A DNA stretch of 64,000 nucleotides, taken from NCBI RefSeq assembly GCF_029051725.1, contig NZ_JAACFU010000002.1, positions 248,001 to 312,000 of the forward strand, written 5' to 3'. Source of the stretch: Bradyrhizobium sp. CSS354. Its GTDB lineage: Bacteria; Pseudomonadota; Alphaproteobacteria; Rhizobiales; Xanthobacteraceae. This document shows positions 1 through 7,145 of this stretch, one piece after another; positions within the stretch are counted from its first letter, which is position 1, and each line of letters opens with the position of its first letter. A program made the translations under genes and the position numbers. The notes below the pieces were generated by a model, which saw nothing but the letters and a program-made list of their open reading frames with translations, made no database searches and had not been told where the DNA came from.

Positions 1-273
1 TTGCGCGAGGCATTGCGGATGACACAGCACGAGATCTTCCGCGTCGACGACAAGTTCGGACAAGCAATGGCCTGGGAGACGGTGCGTCTTCCAGGCGTCA
101 CCGTTGTCGATAAGCCCGGCGGCCTCAACAATGCCTCCGGCTACATCGGCCTCGTGCCGGCGCAGCGGATCGGCATCGTGCTGCTCGCCAATCGGGGCGA
201 ATATCCCCACGAGATCGCACGCTACAGGATCCTGCCCGAACTGGCGCATCTGGTGGCGTCCCACGCAGGCTGA
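1..273 (+). CDS. Class C beta-lactamase-like serine hydrolase, C-terminal fragment (cut by window edge)
   Basis: The reading frame is open from base 1 to a TGA at 271-273, so only about 90 C-terminal residues are visible. They contain KPGGLNNASGYIGLVPA followed by RIGIVLLANRGEYP. This matches the end of AmpC-type enzymes, where a KTG motif precedes a stretch ending in a P-A-x-x-I-G-I-V-x-L-A-N motif. Here the KTG triad reads KPG, a substitution that could mean a non-lactamase esterase or peptidase relative of the family. The active-site SxxK and YxN regions lie outside the window, so activity cannot be judged. A strong hairpin follows the stop codon directly. Confidence 0.75.
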   Translation: MREALRMTQHEIFRVDDKFGQAMAWETVRLPGVTVVDKPGGLNNASGYIGLVPAQRIGIVLLANRGEYPHEIARYRILPELAHLVASHAG

Positions 274-283
274 GGTCCAAACA

Positions 284-310
284 GAAAGCCCCGGCCAGGC
301 CGGGGCTTTC
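284..310. terminator. Strong palindromic hairpin, bidirectional terminator candidate
   Basis: A perfect inverted repeat with 13-base arms (284-296 and 298-310) around a single central base gives a GC-rich stem flanked by AAA and TTT. It sits between two convergent genes, 11 bases after the beta-lactamase-like stop and 28 bases from the end of the outer-membrane protein gene, so it can serve both strands. Confidence 0.75.
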
Positions 311-338
311 CACGCCAGATCAGGAAACGGGATGAAGC

Positions 339-1172
339 TCAATACCTGGCGACGACGGGTCCGCCGAACTTGTAGTTCACGCCGACCCGCACGATGTTCG
401 ACTTGAGGTCGACCGAGTGGGTGTAGACGTTGCTCGGATTTGCCGTGCCGCCTGCGAAACTCGTAAGATTGGTGCTGGTCGCGCTGGCGCGGCCGAGATC
501 GACGTAGAGATATTCGGCCTTGAGCGACCAGCCGCCGCCGAACGCATATTCGGTGCCAACACCCGCGGTCCAGCCGAGGCGGGTGTCGCGGATCGCGGCC
601 GATTCTGATGCCGCGGAGAAGGTGTCGGTGAAGTTGAAATTGCCCTTCACCTCCGCGATCGCCGCACCGCCCGTGGCGTAGAGCAGCCAGGTCGGAGCCG
701 CGAGGAAGCCGATGCGGCCGCGGATGGTGGCGAGCCAGTCGGCCGAGACCGACGACGACACCGTGAAGCCGGTCGGTGCGCAGCAGGGATAGAGCGCCGA
801 GCCGCTCGCGCTGCCCTTGAAGCCGAAATAGTTGATGTCGCCCTCGAGGCCGAGCAGCGCGTGGTTGACCTGCCAGTTATAGCCCGCGGTGAAGCCGCCG
901 GTCACGCTGGAGCTGTTGACGCGCTGGGCGCCGACCGTGTTGATGGCGGGAACGCTGCTGGCGTCGAAATAACCGGTCGGCGTCCAGATGGTCGAGGTGG
1001 TCGGATCGGCGCTCCCCCACTGTCCGCCGACATTGCCGCCGACATAGAAGCCGGTCCAGTTGTAGGCCGTCGCCATCATCGGCGCTTTGGTATAGTTCGC
1101 CGCGAGGTCGGCCGCCTGCACGGATGCGGAGCCCAAAACGACCGCGGCAACTGCCAGCAAAAACTTCTTCAT
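339..1172 (-). CDS. Outer-membrane beta-barrel protein (Omp31/25-kDa immunogen-like porin family)
   Basis: A 277-residue protein with a clear signal peptide (MKKFLLAVAAVVLGSASVQA, cleavage after residue 20). It then shows the phrase YNWTGFYVGGNVGGQWG typical of rhizobial and Brucella Omp25/Omp31-like small barrels. The C-terminal strand runs VGVNYKFGGPVVARY, with aromatic/hydrophobic alternation as expected for BAM recognition. Alternating residues, GxxxxY strands and absence of helices support an eight-stranded barrel in the outer membrane. An AAGGAG ribosome site lies 6 bases before the ATG. Such proteins are usually structural or weak porins; a specific substrate cannot be inferred. The gene is monocistronic and ends at the shared terminator. 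Confidence 0.9.
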   Translation of the reverse strand: MKKFLLAVAAVVLGSASVQAADLAANYTKAPMMATAYNWTGFYVGGNVGGQWGSADPTTSTIWTPTGYFDASSVPAINTVGAQRVNSSSVTGGFTAGYNWQVNHALLGLEGDINYFGFKGSASGSALYPCCAPTGFTVSSSVSADWLATIRGRIGFLAAPTWLLYATGGAAIAEVKGNFNFTDTFSAASESAAIRDTRLGWTAGVGTEYAFGGGWSLKAEYLYVDLGRASATSTNLTSFAGGTANPSNVYTHSVDLKSNIVRVGVNYKFGGPVVARY

Positions 1173-1442
1173 TCCAGTCTCCTTGCCTCACGCGATCGAT
1201 CTCGCGTTTCGAATGCGCGGGCGGAAGTTGTCCGGCGCAGATCGGGCATAGGCTGCCGATCCCTCGCCGTCTTGGGCTGCGGCGAAGTTCATAGGGACTG
1301 TGACGTAGTGTGAGCCGTGCGGCACGCGAACGCGTGACAAGTGTGACTGAGGGGCCACGCGTGATCACACATCCGCGGCGCACGACGCACGCCAATGTCG
1401 CATCGCGACAAGCGCGCGAAACGCGATTCGAGCCCTAGCGTT

Positions 1443-2159
1443 TCAGACCGAGCGCGTCAGTCCGCCGTCGACGCGGATATTCTGCCCGGTGATGTAGGCA
1501 GCACCGTCGGACGCCAGGAACGAGACGGTCGCCGCGATCTCCTCGACCTTGCCGTAGCGCTTCATCGGCACGCTGTCGCGGCGCGCATCTAGCTGCGGCA
1601 GGCTGTCGATCCAGCCCGGGAGCACGTTGTTCATGCGGATGTTCTCGGCGGCATGGGTGTCGGTGAAGATCTTCGTGAAGGCGGCAAGGCCGGCGCGGAA
1701 CACCGCAGAGGTCGGAAACATCGCGCTCGGCTCGAATGCCCAGGCGGTCGAGATGTTGATGATGGCGCCGCCCTTCTGCGCCTTCATGATTGGCATCACC
1801 AGCCGGGTGGGACGGATCACGTTGAGCAGATAGGTGTCGAGGCCGGTGTGCCACTGCTCGTCGGTGATCTCCGTGATCGCCGCCCGGGGCCCATGGCCCG
1901 CGCTGTTGACGAGCACGTCGATGCGTCCCCATTTGGCAAGTGCCCCGTCGACAAGCCGCTTCAGATCGTCGTTCGATTGGTTGGAACCGGTGACCCCCAA
2001 TCCGCCGAGCTCGGCTGCCAGTGCCTCGCCCTTGCCGGAGGAGGACAGGATGGCGACGCGAAAGCCGTCGGCTGCGAGCCGGCGCGCAGCCCCTGCCCCC
2101 ATGCCGCTGCCGCCGGCGGTCACGAGTGCGACCTTCTCTGCTGCCATCTGTGCTGCCAT
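1443..2159 (-). CDS. SDR-family protein lacking the catalytic Tyr-x-x-x-Lys motif
   Basis: A 238-residue short-chain dehydrogenase/reductase fold. The nucleotide-binding motif is TAGGSGMG at residues 14-21, the NNAG equivalent is NSAG at 85-88, the catalytic-strand serine is S137 in NIST, and the C-terminal phrase is ITGQNIRVDGG. The position that normally reads YxxxK is occupied by S151-A-V-F-R155 just before AGLAAFTK, so both catalytic Tyr and Lys are missing. Family knowledge says these residues are essential for classical SDR chemistry; the protein may bind NAD(P)H without oxidoreductase activity or use other residues. A GAGGAT ribosome site precedes the ATG. The gene is divergent from the acetyltransferase gene at 2271. 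Confidence 0.88.
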   Translation of the reverse strand: MAAQMAAEKVALVTAGGSGMGAGAARRLAADGFRVAILSSSGKGEALAAELGGLGVTGSNQSNDDLKRLVDGALAKWGRIDVLVNSAGHGPRAAITEITDEQWHTGLDTYLLNVIRPTRLVMPIMKAQKGGAIINISTAWAFEPSAMFPTSAVFRAGLAAFTKIFTDTHAAENIRMNNVLPGWIDSLPQLDARRDSVPMKRYGKVEEIAATVSFLASDGAAYITGQNIRVDGGLTRSV

Positions 2160-2270
2160 GACCGATCATCCTCTGTGATATCGTGGAGGCGAGCCGCCGA
2201 GCCCGGCCCGTCATGGGCCTTCTACCGCCGGACCAGCCGGATGGTCCACCATCGAAAGCGACCTTAAAAG

Positions 2271-3113
2271 ATGAGCGATTTGCAGATCCGTAATTTGCGC
2301 CCCGAGGAGATCGCCATCGCCGTCGACTGGGCCGCGGCCGAGGGCTGGAATCCGTGCCTTTCCGACGCCGTCTGTTTCGCGATCCCCGACCCAAACGGCT
2401 TTTTCGTTGGCGAGATCGACGGCGAGCCGGTCGCGACTGTCTCCTGCGTCAACTACGACGATCGCTTCGCCTTCCTCGGCTTCTACATCGTGCGCGAAGG
2501 TTTTCGCGGCTCCGGCCATGGCCTCCGCATCTGGAAGGCGGCGATCGCGCATGCGGGCACTCGCGTGATCGGCCTCGACGGGGTCGTGGCGCAGCAGGAC
2601 AATTACAGAAAGTCCGGCTTCCAACTTGCTTACGCGAATGTCCGCTATGGCGGCTTCATCGCCGCGCCACCGAGGCCGCCCGCCGATGTCGTTGCGCTCG
2701 GCTCGATCCCGTTCGCGCTCATTGAAGCCGACGATGCAACGGTGTTCCCGGCTCCGCGCGGCGCCTTCCTGCGTTCCTGGATCGGCGCATCAGGTCATGT
2801 CGGTCGCGCGTTGCTGCGCGACGGCAAGCTCGCTGCATGGGGCGTGATCCGGCCGTGCCGGACCGGCCGCAAGATCGGCCCGCTCGTCGCCGACAACCGC
2901 GCGGCGGCGGACGCGATCGTGCAGGCCTTGCTCGCGAGTGCAAACGGCGGCGAAATCTTCCTCGATGTCCCCGCCGTCAATCGCGAGGCGATTGCGCTCG
3001 CGGAGAAGCTCGGGCTGAAGCCGGTGTTCGAGACGGCGCGGATGTACACAGGACCGCTCGCGCCGCTGCGGATCGACCGCGTCTTCGGCGTGACCAGTTT
3101 TGAGCTGGGTTAG
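2271..3113 (+). CDS. GNAT-family N-acetyltransferase with C-terminal second acetyltransferase-like domain
   Basis: A 280-residue protein. The N-terminal half (about 1-135) shows GNAT features: strands VGEIDGEPVATVS and FAFLGFYIV, then the acetyl-CoA loop R-G-S-G-H-G-L near residues 79-86, and a later NYRKSGF segment. The C-terminal half (about 145-275) has the pattern of the Acetyltransf_18 domain found in YitH-like proteins, ending with EKLGLKPVFETARMYTG. Substrate is unknown. The start ATG follows a weak purine stretch (AAAAG). The gene is divergent from the SDR gene and convergent with the secreted protein gene after it. Confidence 0.85.
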   Translation: MSDLQIRNLRPEEIAIAVDWAAAEGWNPCLSDAVCFAIPDPNGFFVGEIDGEPVATVSCVNYDDRFAFLGFYIVREGFRGSGHGLRIWKAAIAHAGTRVIGLDGVVAQQDNYRKSGFQLAYANVRYGGFIAAPPRPPADVVALGSIPFALIEADDATVFPAPRGAFLRSWIGASGHVGRALLRDGKLAAWGVIRPCRTGRKIGPLVADNRAAADAIVQALLASANGGEIFLDVPAVNREAIALAEKLGLKPVFETARMYTGPLAPLRIDRVFGVTSFELG

Positions 3114-3131
3114 CTGAGCCGAATGCGCTGC

Positions 3132-3584
3132 TCAGTAGCAACGCATGATGTTGACCGTGTGCTCGCCGCCGCCGCGGCCGGGCACAGTCACCTGCTCCGT
3201 CGGACAGCTCGGCACGTAGGGCCGGTCTGACGGCACCACGTTCGGCGGGAAGCGATGCGTCCAATCCCAGGGAACGTCGTACGTATAGGTGTAGCGCACA
3301 TCACTGGAGACGGGTTGTGCGGTCTCGGCGAAAGGCTGGCCGTAGCCTGCGTTGTCATAGTAGAACCCGCCGCCGCCCGGCCAGTAGACCCAGGGCGTGT
3401 TTCGGCCCCGGAACCTGGCGCCTGGCGCAATCGGCGGACGCGCCGCCGGACCGGACGGCGTGGCGGCATGGGCGACGGTGCCGCCGGGCCTCGCAAAACT
3501 GTCGCTGGGGGCAAGGAGCAGCGCGGCTGCGCTGAGCGAGGCGAGCAACGCCCCAAATGATCTGGACATCATGATACGCACCAA
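3132..3584 (-). CDS. Small exported protein of unknown function, Gly/Tyr/Pro-rich
   Basis: A 150-residue protein with an N-terminal signal peptide (hydrophobic stretch ALLASLSAAALLLAP, cleavage near SFA/R). The mature part is rich in Gly, Tyr, Pro and Trp (WVYWPGGGGFYYDNAGYG) and has two cysteines near the end (SCP and MRCY) that could form a disulfide in the periplasm. No enzymatic motif is seen. Two start codons, MVRIMMSR and MMSR, are possible. I do not recognise a named family; bradyrhizobia carry many exported proteins of this style. Confidence 0.7.
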   Translation of the reverse strand: MVRIMMSRSFGALLASLSAAALLLAPSDSFARPGGTVAHAATPSGPAARPPIAPGARFRGRNTPWVYWPGGGGFYYDNAGYGQPFAETAQPVSSDVRYTYTYDVPWDWTHRFPPNVVPSDRPYVPSCPTEQVTVPGRGGGEHTVNIMRCY

Positions 3585-3653
3585 CTCGTTTGGCTTCGCG
3601 GATAGCGGCTCCCCACCGCACGCTAGGCCGGGCTGTCGCCCACCCGCAAACGT

Positions 3654-3665
3654 ATAATTAATTAT
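3654..3665. promoter_or_regulatory. AT-rich 12-base palindrome in a divergent intergenic region
   Basis: The sequence ATAATTAATTAT is a perfect palindrome and the AT-richest spot in the GC-rich stretch between the divergent genes at 3584 and 3855. It could be a promoter core or a regulator site; nothing more specific can be said. Confidence 0.3.
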
Positions 3666-3854
3666 TGGTTAAGGCACGGGATTAACAGGGAACAAGCTGC
3701 GGCAAGACGCCCGGGCTTCCGGCTGATGTCGCACGTGTTCCGGGAAAGCGGACTTCATAACCAGTTGATCGGAGTTGATCGCTTCGGCCGACAACACCCG
3801 GAACGCTCCCGCACTGCGGTCGTTGGCTCCCGACACCAGCAAGGAGCATCTCCA

Positions 3855-4139
3855 ATGCAGAACAAATCAAAACTCCTCTGCCTGATCACGGCTTCACTCG
3901 TCGCGGGCACGACGGCCGCCTCGGCCCAGGGCTATGATTGGAACGGAGCGCGCGCGGGATGGGACCGCACCGCCCCGGCCTACCAACCGGTTCAGCCACG
4001 CGCGTACTATCCGGATGTCGCCGGACCGTACGGTGCGCTCAACGGCACCAACCATCCGGCGCCGAGCTCGACGCAGGGCGATGTCGGCCCGGATGGCAAC
4101 AACAACGGCACACTGACCGGCGTCTATCGCAGCTGGTAA
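3855..4139 (+). CDS. Small exported protein of unknown function
   Basis: A 94-residue protein. The start at 3855 is chosen because AAGGAG lies 8 bases upstream and because it gives a proper signal peptide (KLLCLITASLVAGTTAASAQ). The frame extends further upstream but without a ribosome site. The mature part is polar and aromatic (YDWNGARAGWDRTAPAYQP) and ends with GPDGNNNGTLTGVYRSW. No family recognised. A hairpin terminator follows after 16 bases. Confidence 0.7.
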   Translation: MQNKSKLLCLITASLVAGTTAASAQGYDWNGARAGWDRTAPAYQPVQPRAYYPDVAGPYGALNGTNHPAPSSTQGDVGPDGNNNGTLTGVYRSW

Positions 4140-4155
4140 CGCTCGCTCACGATGT

Positions 4156-4184
4156 GGCCCATCGTCCATCACGGACGATGGGCC
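4156..4184. terminator. Hairpin between convergent genes
   Basis: Inverted repeat with 12-base arms (4156-4167 and 4173-4184) and a 5-base loop, followed by TTCGTG. It lies between the convergent ends of the secreted protein gene (4139) and the curlin-associated gene (4193). Confidence 0.65.
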
Positions 4185-4192
4185 TTCGTGCG

Positions 4193-4483
4193 TCAGCGGC
4201 CCTGCTGCTTGCGCAGCCAGTCCAGCATGTCCTGTGGATTTCCGGTGCCCTGCGACACGATGGCGGTGTTGCTACCGCTGCGGCGATAGACCGTGGTGCG
4301 CCCAGGCTCCTTCTCGATCTTGACCTCGGCCTGCGCCGGATCGCCGCTCTGGGTAATGACGGACGTGCCATTCTCGTCCTGAACTATTGTGGTGTGGCCG
4401 TCACCTGACTCGCCGGCTCCCGCCGGCCCGGCTGCCGTTGCCATCATGATGCTCAGTCCTGCTGCGAGTACGAAGAACCTCAT
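4193..4483 (-). CDS. Small secreted protein, last gene of the curlin-repeat cluster
   Basis: A 96-residue protein with signal peptide MRFFVLAAGLSIMMATAAG. The mature part has weak curlin-like phrases (SVITQSG, NTAIVSQG) interrupted by a charged segment (EVKIEKEPGRTTVYRRSG) and ends in a basic, non-repetitive tail (DWLRKQQGR). A GTG at 4507 overlapping the previous stop is possible, but the ATG at 4483 gives a cleaner signal peptide and has GGCGAGG upstream. It follows four clearer repeat proteins on the same strand, so it may be an accessory, chaperone or nucleator of the same fibre. Function is inferred from context only. Confidence 0.65.
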   Translation of the reverse strand: MRFFVLAAGLSIMMATAAGPAGAGESGDGHTTIVQDENGTSVITQSGDPAQAEVKIEKEPGRTTVYRRSGSNTAIVSQGTGNPQDMLDWLRKQQGR

Positions 4484-4503
4484 GTTGCACCTCGCCTTCA
4501 CGA

Positions 4504-4953
4504 TCACCGGCTGAACTGAAATAGCGACAGCCAGTTGAAGCGCCCGAATTGTCGCACCGTTCCGGTGTTCAGATCTCCGATCTGGAGCAGGAGGGCGTTG
4601 GTGGAACTGCCGACCTGAGTGATATCGGCAATGTTGCTCACGCCGGACTGACCGATCGCCACGTTGGTCGTGCCACCGACCTGGATCACATTGACATAAT
4701 TTCGCGTGCCGTTCTGGATGATCGTCGCATCGACCGTTCCCGTGCCACCGATCTGGATGACACGCGCGATATTGATGCGGCTGTTCTCCTCGATCGTAAC
4801 AGGCTGGACATCGTTGCCGAACTGCACGACCGTTTCGATGCTCACGTTCCGGTTCGTCACGCCGCGCTGGACGGATCCGGCGGAAACCTCGGACGCGACG
4901 CTGACAGCGGCGAGCAATGCCGCCAATGCCAGGAGAAGTCTACCGCGTTTCAT
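4504..4953 (-). CDS. Secreted curlin-repeat-like protein
   Basis: A 149-residue protein with signal peptide (LLLALAALLAAVSVASEVSAG) and a mature part dominated by repeats of about 11 residues of the form Q-x-G-x-x-N-x-A-x-x-x-Q: VVQFGNDV, VIQIGGTG, IIQNGTRN, VIQVGGTTN, IGQSGVSN, ITQVGSSTN and LLQIGDLN. This is the half-repeat pattern of curlin subunits (CsgA/CsgB), whose Gln and Asn residues stack in amyloid beta-strands. It ends in FNWLSLFQFSR, more aromatic than its paralogues, which resembles a nucleator or anchor tail; that role is inference. The stop lies 20 bases before the ATG of the gene at 4483. Confidence 0.75.
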   Translation of the reverse strand: MKRGRLLLALAALLAAVSVASEVSAGSVQRGVTNRNVSIETVVQFGNDVQPVTIEENSRINIARVIQIGGTGTVDATIIQNGTRNYVNVIQVGGTTNVAIGQSGVSNIADITQVGSSTNALLLQIGDLNTGTVRQFGRFNWLSLFQFSR

Positions 4954-4997
4954 CGCCTTGCCCCATCACATTTCTGATGGCGGTGAGGTCGCCCAGC

Positions 4998-5375
4998 TCA
5001 ATGGCCATTCTGGACAACCGTCGCCGAGTTGAACGCACCGAACTGCGACAGGAAACTGCTGGTCGACTGGCCGGCCTGGCCGACAAACGCGACATTGTTC
5101 ACGCCCGCCTGCCCGACCGATGCCGAGGTCGTCCCGCCGAATTGCAGGATTCCGGTCGCGTTGTTCGTGCCGTTTTGAGTGACGGTCGCGCTGGTGCTGC
5201 CGCCGATCATGAACACGCCGGCCATGTTGAGTTGGCTGCTTTGGTTCAACACGACCGGCGGGCCGCCGAGCGACACGATGGTCTTGATGTCGGCGGTCTG
5301 GGCACCGGCCGATCCGGCGCCCACGCAACACAAGGTGAGAAGTGCGCCACAGGCGGCGCCTGAAAAATGCCTCAT
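4998..5375 (-). CDS. Secreted curlin-repeat-like protein
   Basis: A 125-residue protein with signal peptide ending SAGAQ. Repeats in the mature part include VTQNGTNN, ILQFGGTT, VGQAGVNN, VGQAGQST, LSQFGAFN and VVQNGH, again with Q-x-G spacing of about 11 residues. The start at 5375 (MRHFSGAACG) is preceded by GCGAGG 8 bases away; a longer open frame upstream overlaps the previous gene and is not credible. It is 44 bases upstream of the next gene in the row and shares strand and composition with its neighbours, so all are probably co-transcribed. Confidence 0.78.
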   Translation of the reverse strand: MRHFSGAACGALLTLCCVGAGSAGAQTADIKTIVSLGGPPVVLNQSSQLNMAGVFMIGGSTSATVTQNGTNNATGILQFGGTTSASVGQAGVNNVAFVGQAGQSTSSFLSQFGAFNSATVVQNGH

Positions 5376-5407
5376 GACATGCCTCGCGACTGAAAATTGA
5401 TTTGCGA

Positions 5408-5800
5408 TCAAGGAGTCTGTTGCAAAATCGTCGAGCCGTTCAGGATTCCGAGCTGTCCGACGCCAGCCGCGTTGTTCGCGCCGATCTGGCCGATCAGGCT
5501 CGAATTGGAGCCGCCGACCTGGCCGAGTAACGCGGTGTTGGACGCCGTCGCAGTCGTGCCGCCCTGCCCGATCACCGAGGTGTTGACGGTAAGGAACGAG
5601 CCCGTCTGCAACGTGGTCGCAGTATTGGTGGCGCCGAATTGCATCGTGGTGGCGCTGTTGTTGGTGCCGCCACTCTGCGAGATGAAGGAGTTGTTGGTGG
5701 TGCCGAATTGCAGCACGCTGGCCGAGTTGCCGGCCTGGGCATCGACGGCGGTCAGCAAGCTGAACGCGACGATCGTGGCAACGAGATATTTTTGATGCAT
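5408..5800 (-). CDS. Secreted curlin-repeat-like protein
   Basis: A 130-residue protein with signal peptide (YLVATIVAFSLLTAVDAQA) and a low-complexity Gln/Asn/Ser/Thr/Gly mature region. Repeat cores: VLQFGTTN, ISQSGGTN, TMQFGATN, TLQTGSF, IGQGGTT, LGQVGGSN, IGQIGANN and VGQLGILN. There are no charged residues to speak of and almost no cysteine, as in amyloid subunits. GGAGGA lies 7 bases before the ATG, the best ribosome site of the cluster, consistent with abundant synthesis (inference). The gene starts 118 bases after the end of the first curlin-like gene, with a hairpin in the gap. Confidence 0.78.
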   Translation of the reverse strand: MHQKYLVATIVAFSLLTAVDAQAGNSASVLQFGTTNNSFISQSGGTNNSATTMQFGATNTATTLQTGSFLTVNTSVIGQGGTTATASNTALLGQVGGSNSSLIGQIGANNAAGVGQLGILNGSTILQQTP

Positions 5801-5877
5801 GACATTTCCTCCGCAAAGTCGGCGGACAACCTCTCACTGAGTCGTCCCGCCCGAGGCGGTGCTTTCAAGAATGGCGC

Positions 5878-5901
5878 GGACGCGCCGCAGTTGACGCGTC
5901 C
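5878..5901. terminator. Hairpin between first and second curlin-like genes (possible attenuator)
   Basis: Seven-base arms (GGACGCG at 5878-5884, CGCGTCC at 5895-5901) with a 10-base loop. It lacks a T-run. It could reduce read-through or stabilise the end of the first message and so set subunit ratios; this is a suggestion from position only. Confidence 0.35.
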
Positions 5902-5918
5902 GGCCAAACGGGGCTGGC

Positions 5919-6320
5919 TTAGTGCGCCGTCTGCGAGACGGTGCTGCCGTTGACGCCGAACACGCTGAGCTGTCCGACGGCGGCGGCGTTGTTCTGGAGC
6001 GGGGCAGGCCCGAACGAGTTCTGGGTGATCGCGCTGCCGTTGTTGCCGAACGCCACCTGGCCGGTCGTTGCCGAGTTCTGCACGCCGATCTGGTTCACCG
6101 TGCTGCCGTTGTTGAGCGAGGCCGCGCTGGTGCCCTGCATCGTGGTCGCGCTGTTGATGATGCCGAGCTGGCTGGTCGACGAGGTGTCGTTGGTGAGGCC
6201 CTGCTGCGAGACGCTGGAACCGTTCACGACGCCCACTTGCACAGTGGTCGAGGTGTTAGCGGCCTGCGCGGCGGAGGACAGGGCGAGCACGGCAACGGAA
6301 GCAAAAAACAATTTGCGCAT
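5919..6320 (-). CDS. Secreted curlin-repeat-like protein, first of the row
   Basis: A 133-residue protein with signal peptide MRKLFFASVAVLALSSAAQA and a mature region made of repeating units: VQVGVVNGSSV, QQGLTND, SQLGIINSATT, NQIGVQNSATT, VGQLSVFGVNGSTV. The regular Q-x-G-x-x-N-x-S/A spacing is that of curlin half-repeats. AAGGA precedes the ATG. It is the promoter-proximal gene of the row and lies 165 bases after the end of the response-regulator gene on the same strand. A fibre-forming extracellular role is inferred from the repeats; no export factors (CsgG, CsgE, CsgF) are present in the window. Confidence 0.78.
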   Translation of the reverse strand: MRKLFFASVAVLALSSAAQAANTSTTVQVGVVNGSSVSQQGLTNDTSSTSQLGIINSATTMQGTSAASLNNGSTVNQIGVQNSATTGQVAFGNNGSAITQNSFGPAPLQNNAAAVGQLSVFGVNGSTVSQTAH

Positions 6321-6485
6321 GGAATATCCTTTCTGGCTAAGATCTCTGACTGGGTTCGGATGCCGTCTTGGAGGAGGCCGACATCGCAGGACAGACTTTG
6401 AACCGATCGTGCTGCGTGCAACAGACTGCAGTTCATGCTAATCGGTACGGACTAGACGTTGCGCGGCGTGTTGGTGCCCGCGGTA

Positions 6486-7145
6486 CTAGCTGTACGGTTG
6501 TCCCGTGCCGGTTCGTGTCGTCTCTTCTTCGCGTCCCATACTGTCGACCAACCGCACCACCTCGATCGGCGAGCGAAGCTCCAGCTTTCGCATCATCCGG
6601 GTGCGATGGACCTTGGCTGTCACTTCGCTCACCCCGAGCCTCGCCGCGATCTGCTTGGCGACGAGACCTTCGGCCATCAACAGCATGATCTCGCGCTCCC
6701 TCGCCGTCAGCGTTTCGACGCGCTGGCGAGCTTCGCGAACGCTATCTTCGCGCTCGAGCCGCCTGCGGTCGCGCTCGATGCCATGCCTGATCGCGTCGAG
6801 GATCTCCTGTTCGCGAAAGGGTTTTGGAAGAAACTCGACCGCGCCGCGCTTCATGGCCTCGACCGAGACCCGGACGTCGGAATGGCCGCTGATGAAGACG
6901 ATCGGGATGAGCACGCCCGTCTCGGCGAGCCGGCGCTGAAGCTCGAGGCCGGTCGGCGCCGTGCCGGGAAAACGGACGTCGAGCACGAGGCATGAAGGCC
7001 CGTCGGAAATACTGCCCGCGACGAACTCGTCCGTCGATGCAAACAATTTTACCTGATGCCCGGTCTCCTCGCAGAGACTTCCTATCGCGGTTCGAATCTG
7101 AATTTCGTCGTCAATGATATAAACTGTGGCTTGACCTGAACTCAT
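6486..7145 (-). CDS. FixJ/NarL-type response regulator (receiver plus LuxR HTH)
   Basis: A 219-residue two-domain regulator. The receiver (about 8-125) has the acidic pair in IIDDE, the phospho-acceptor Asp in CLVLDVRFPG, the Ser of VFISGHSD and the Lys of LPKPF. The LuxR-type HTH follows from about 150 to 210: LTAREREIMLLMAEGL, then the recognition helix VSEVTAKVHRTRMMRKL. Start 7145 is chosen for GGGGAG 9 bases upstream. There is no cognate kinase next to it. Its position just upstream of the curlin-like genes, same strand, makes them a plausible target (inference). FixJ-type and CsgD-type regulators share the same HTH family. Confidence 0.88.
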   Translation of the reverse strand: MSSGQATVYIIDDEIQIRTAIGSLCEETGHQVKLFASTDEFVAGSISDGPSCLVLDVRFPGTAPTGLELQRRLAETGVLIPIVFISGHSDVRVSVEAMKRGAVEFLPKPFREQEILDAIRHGIERDRRRLEREDSVREARQRVETLTAREREIMLLMAEGLVAKQIAARLGVSEVTAKVHRTRMMRKLELRSPIEVVRLVDSMGREEETTRTGTGQPYS

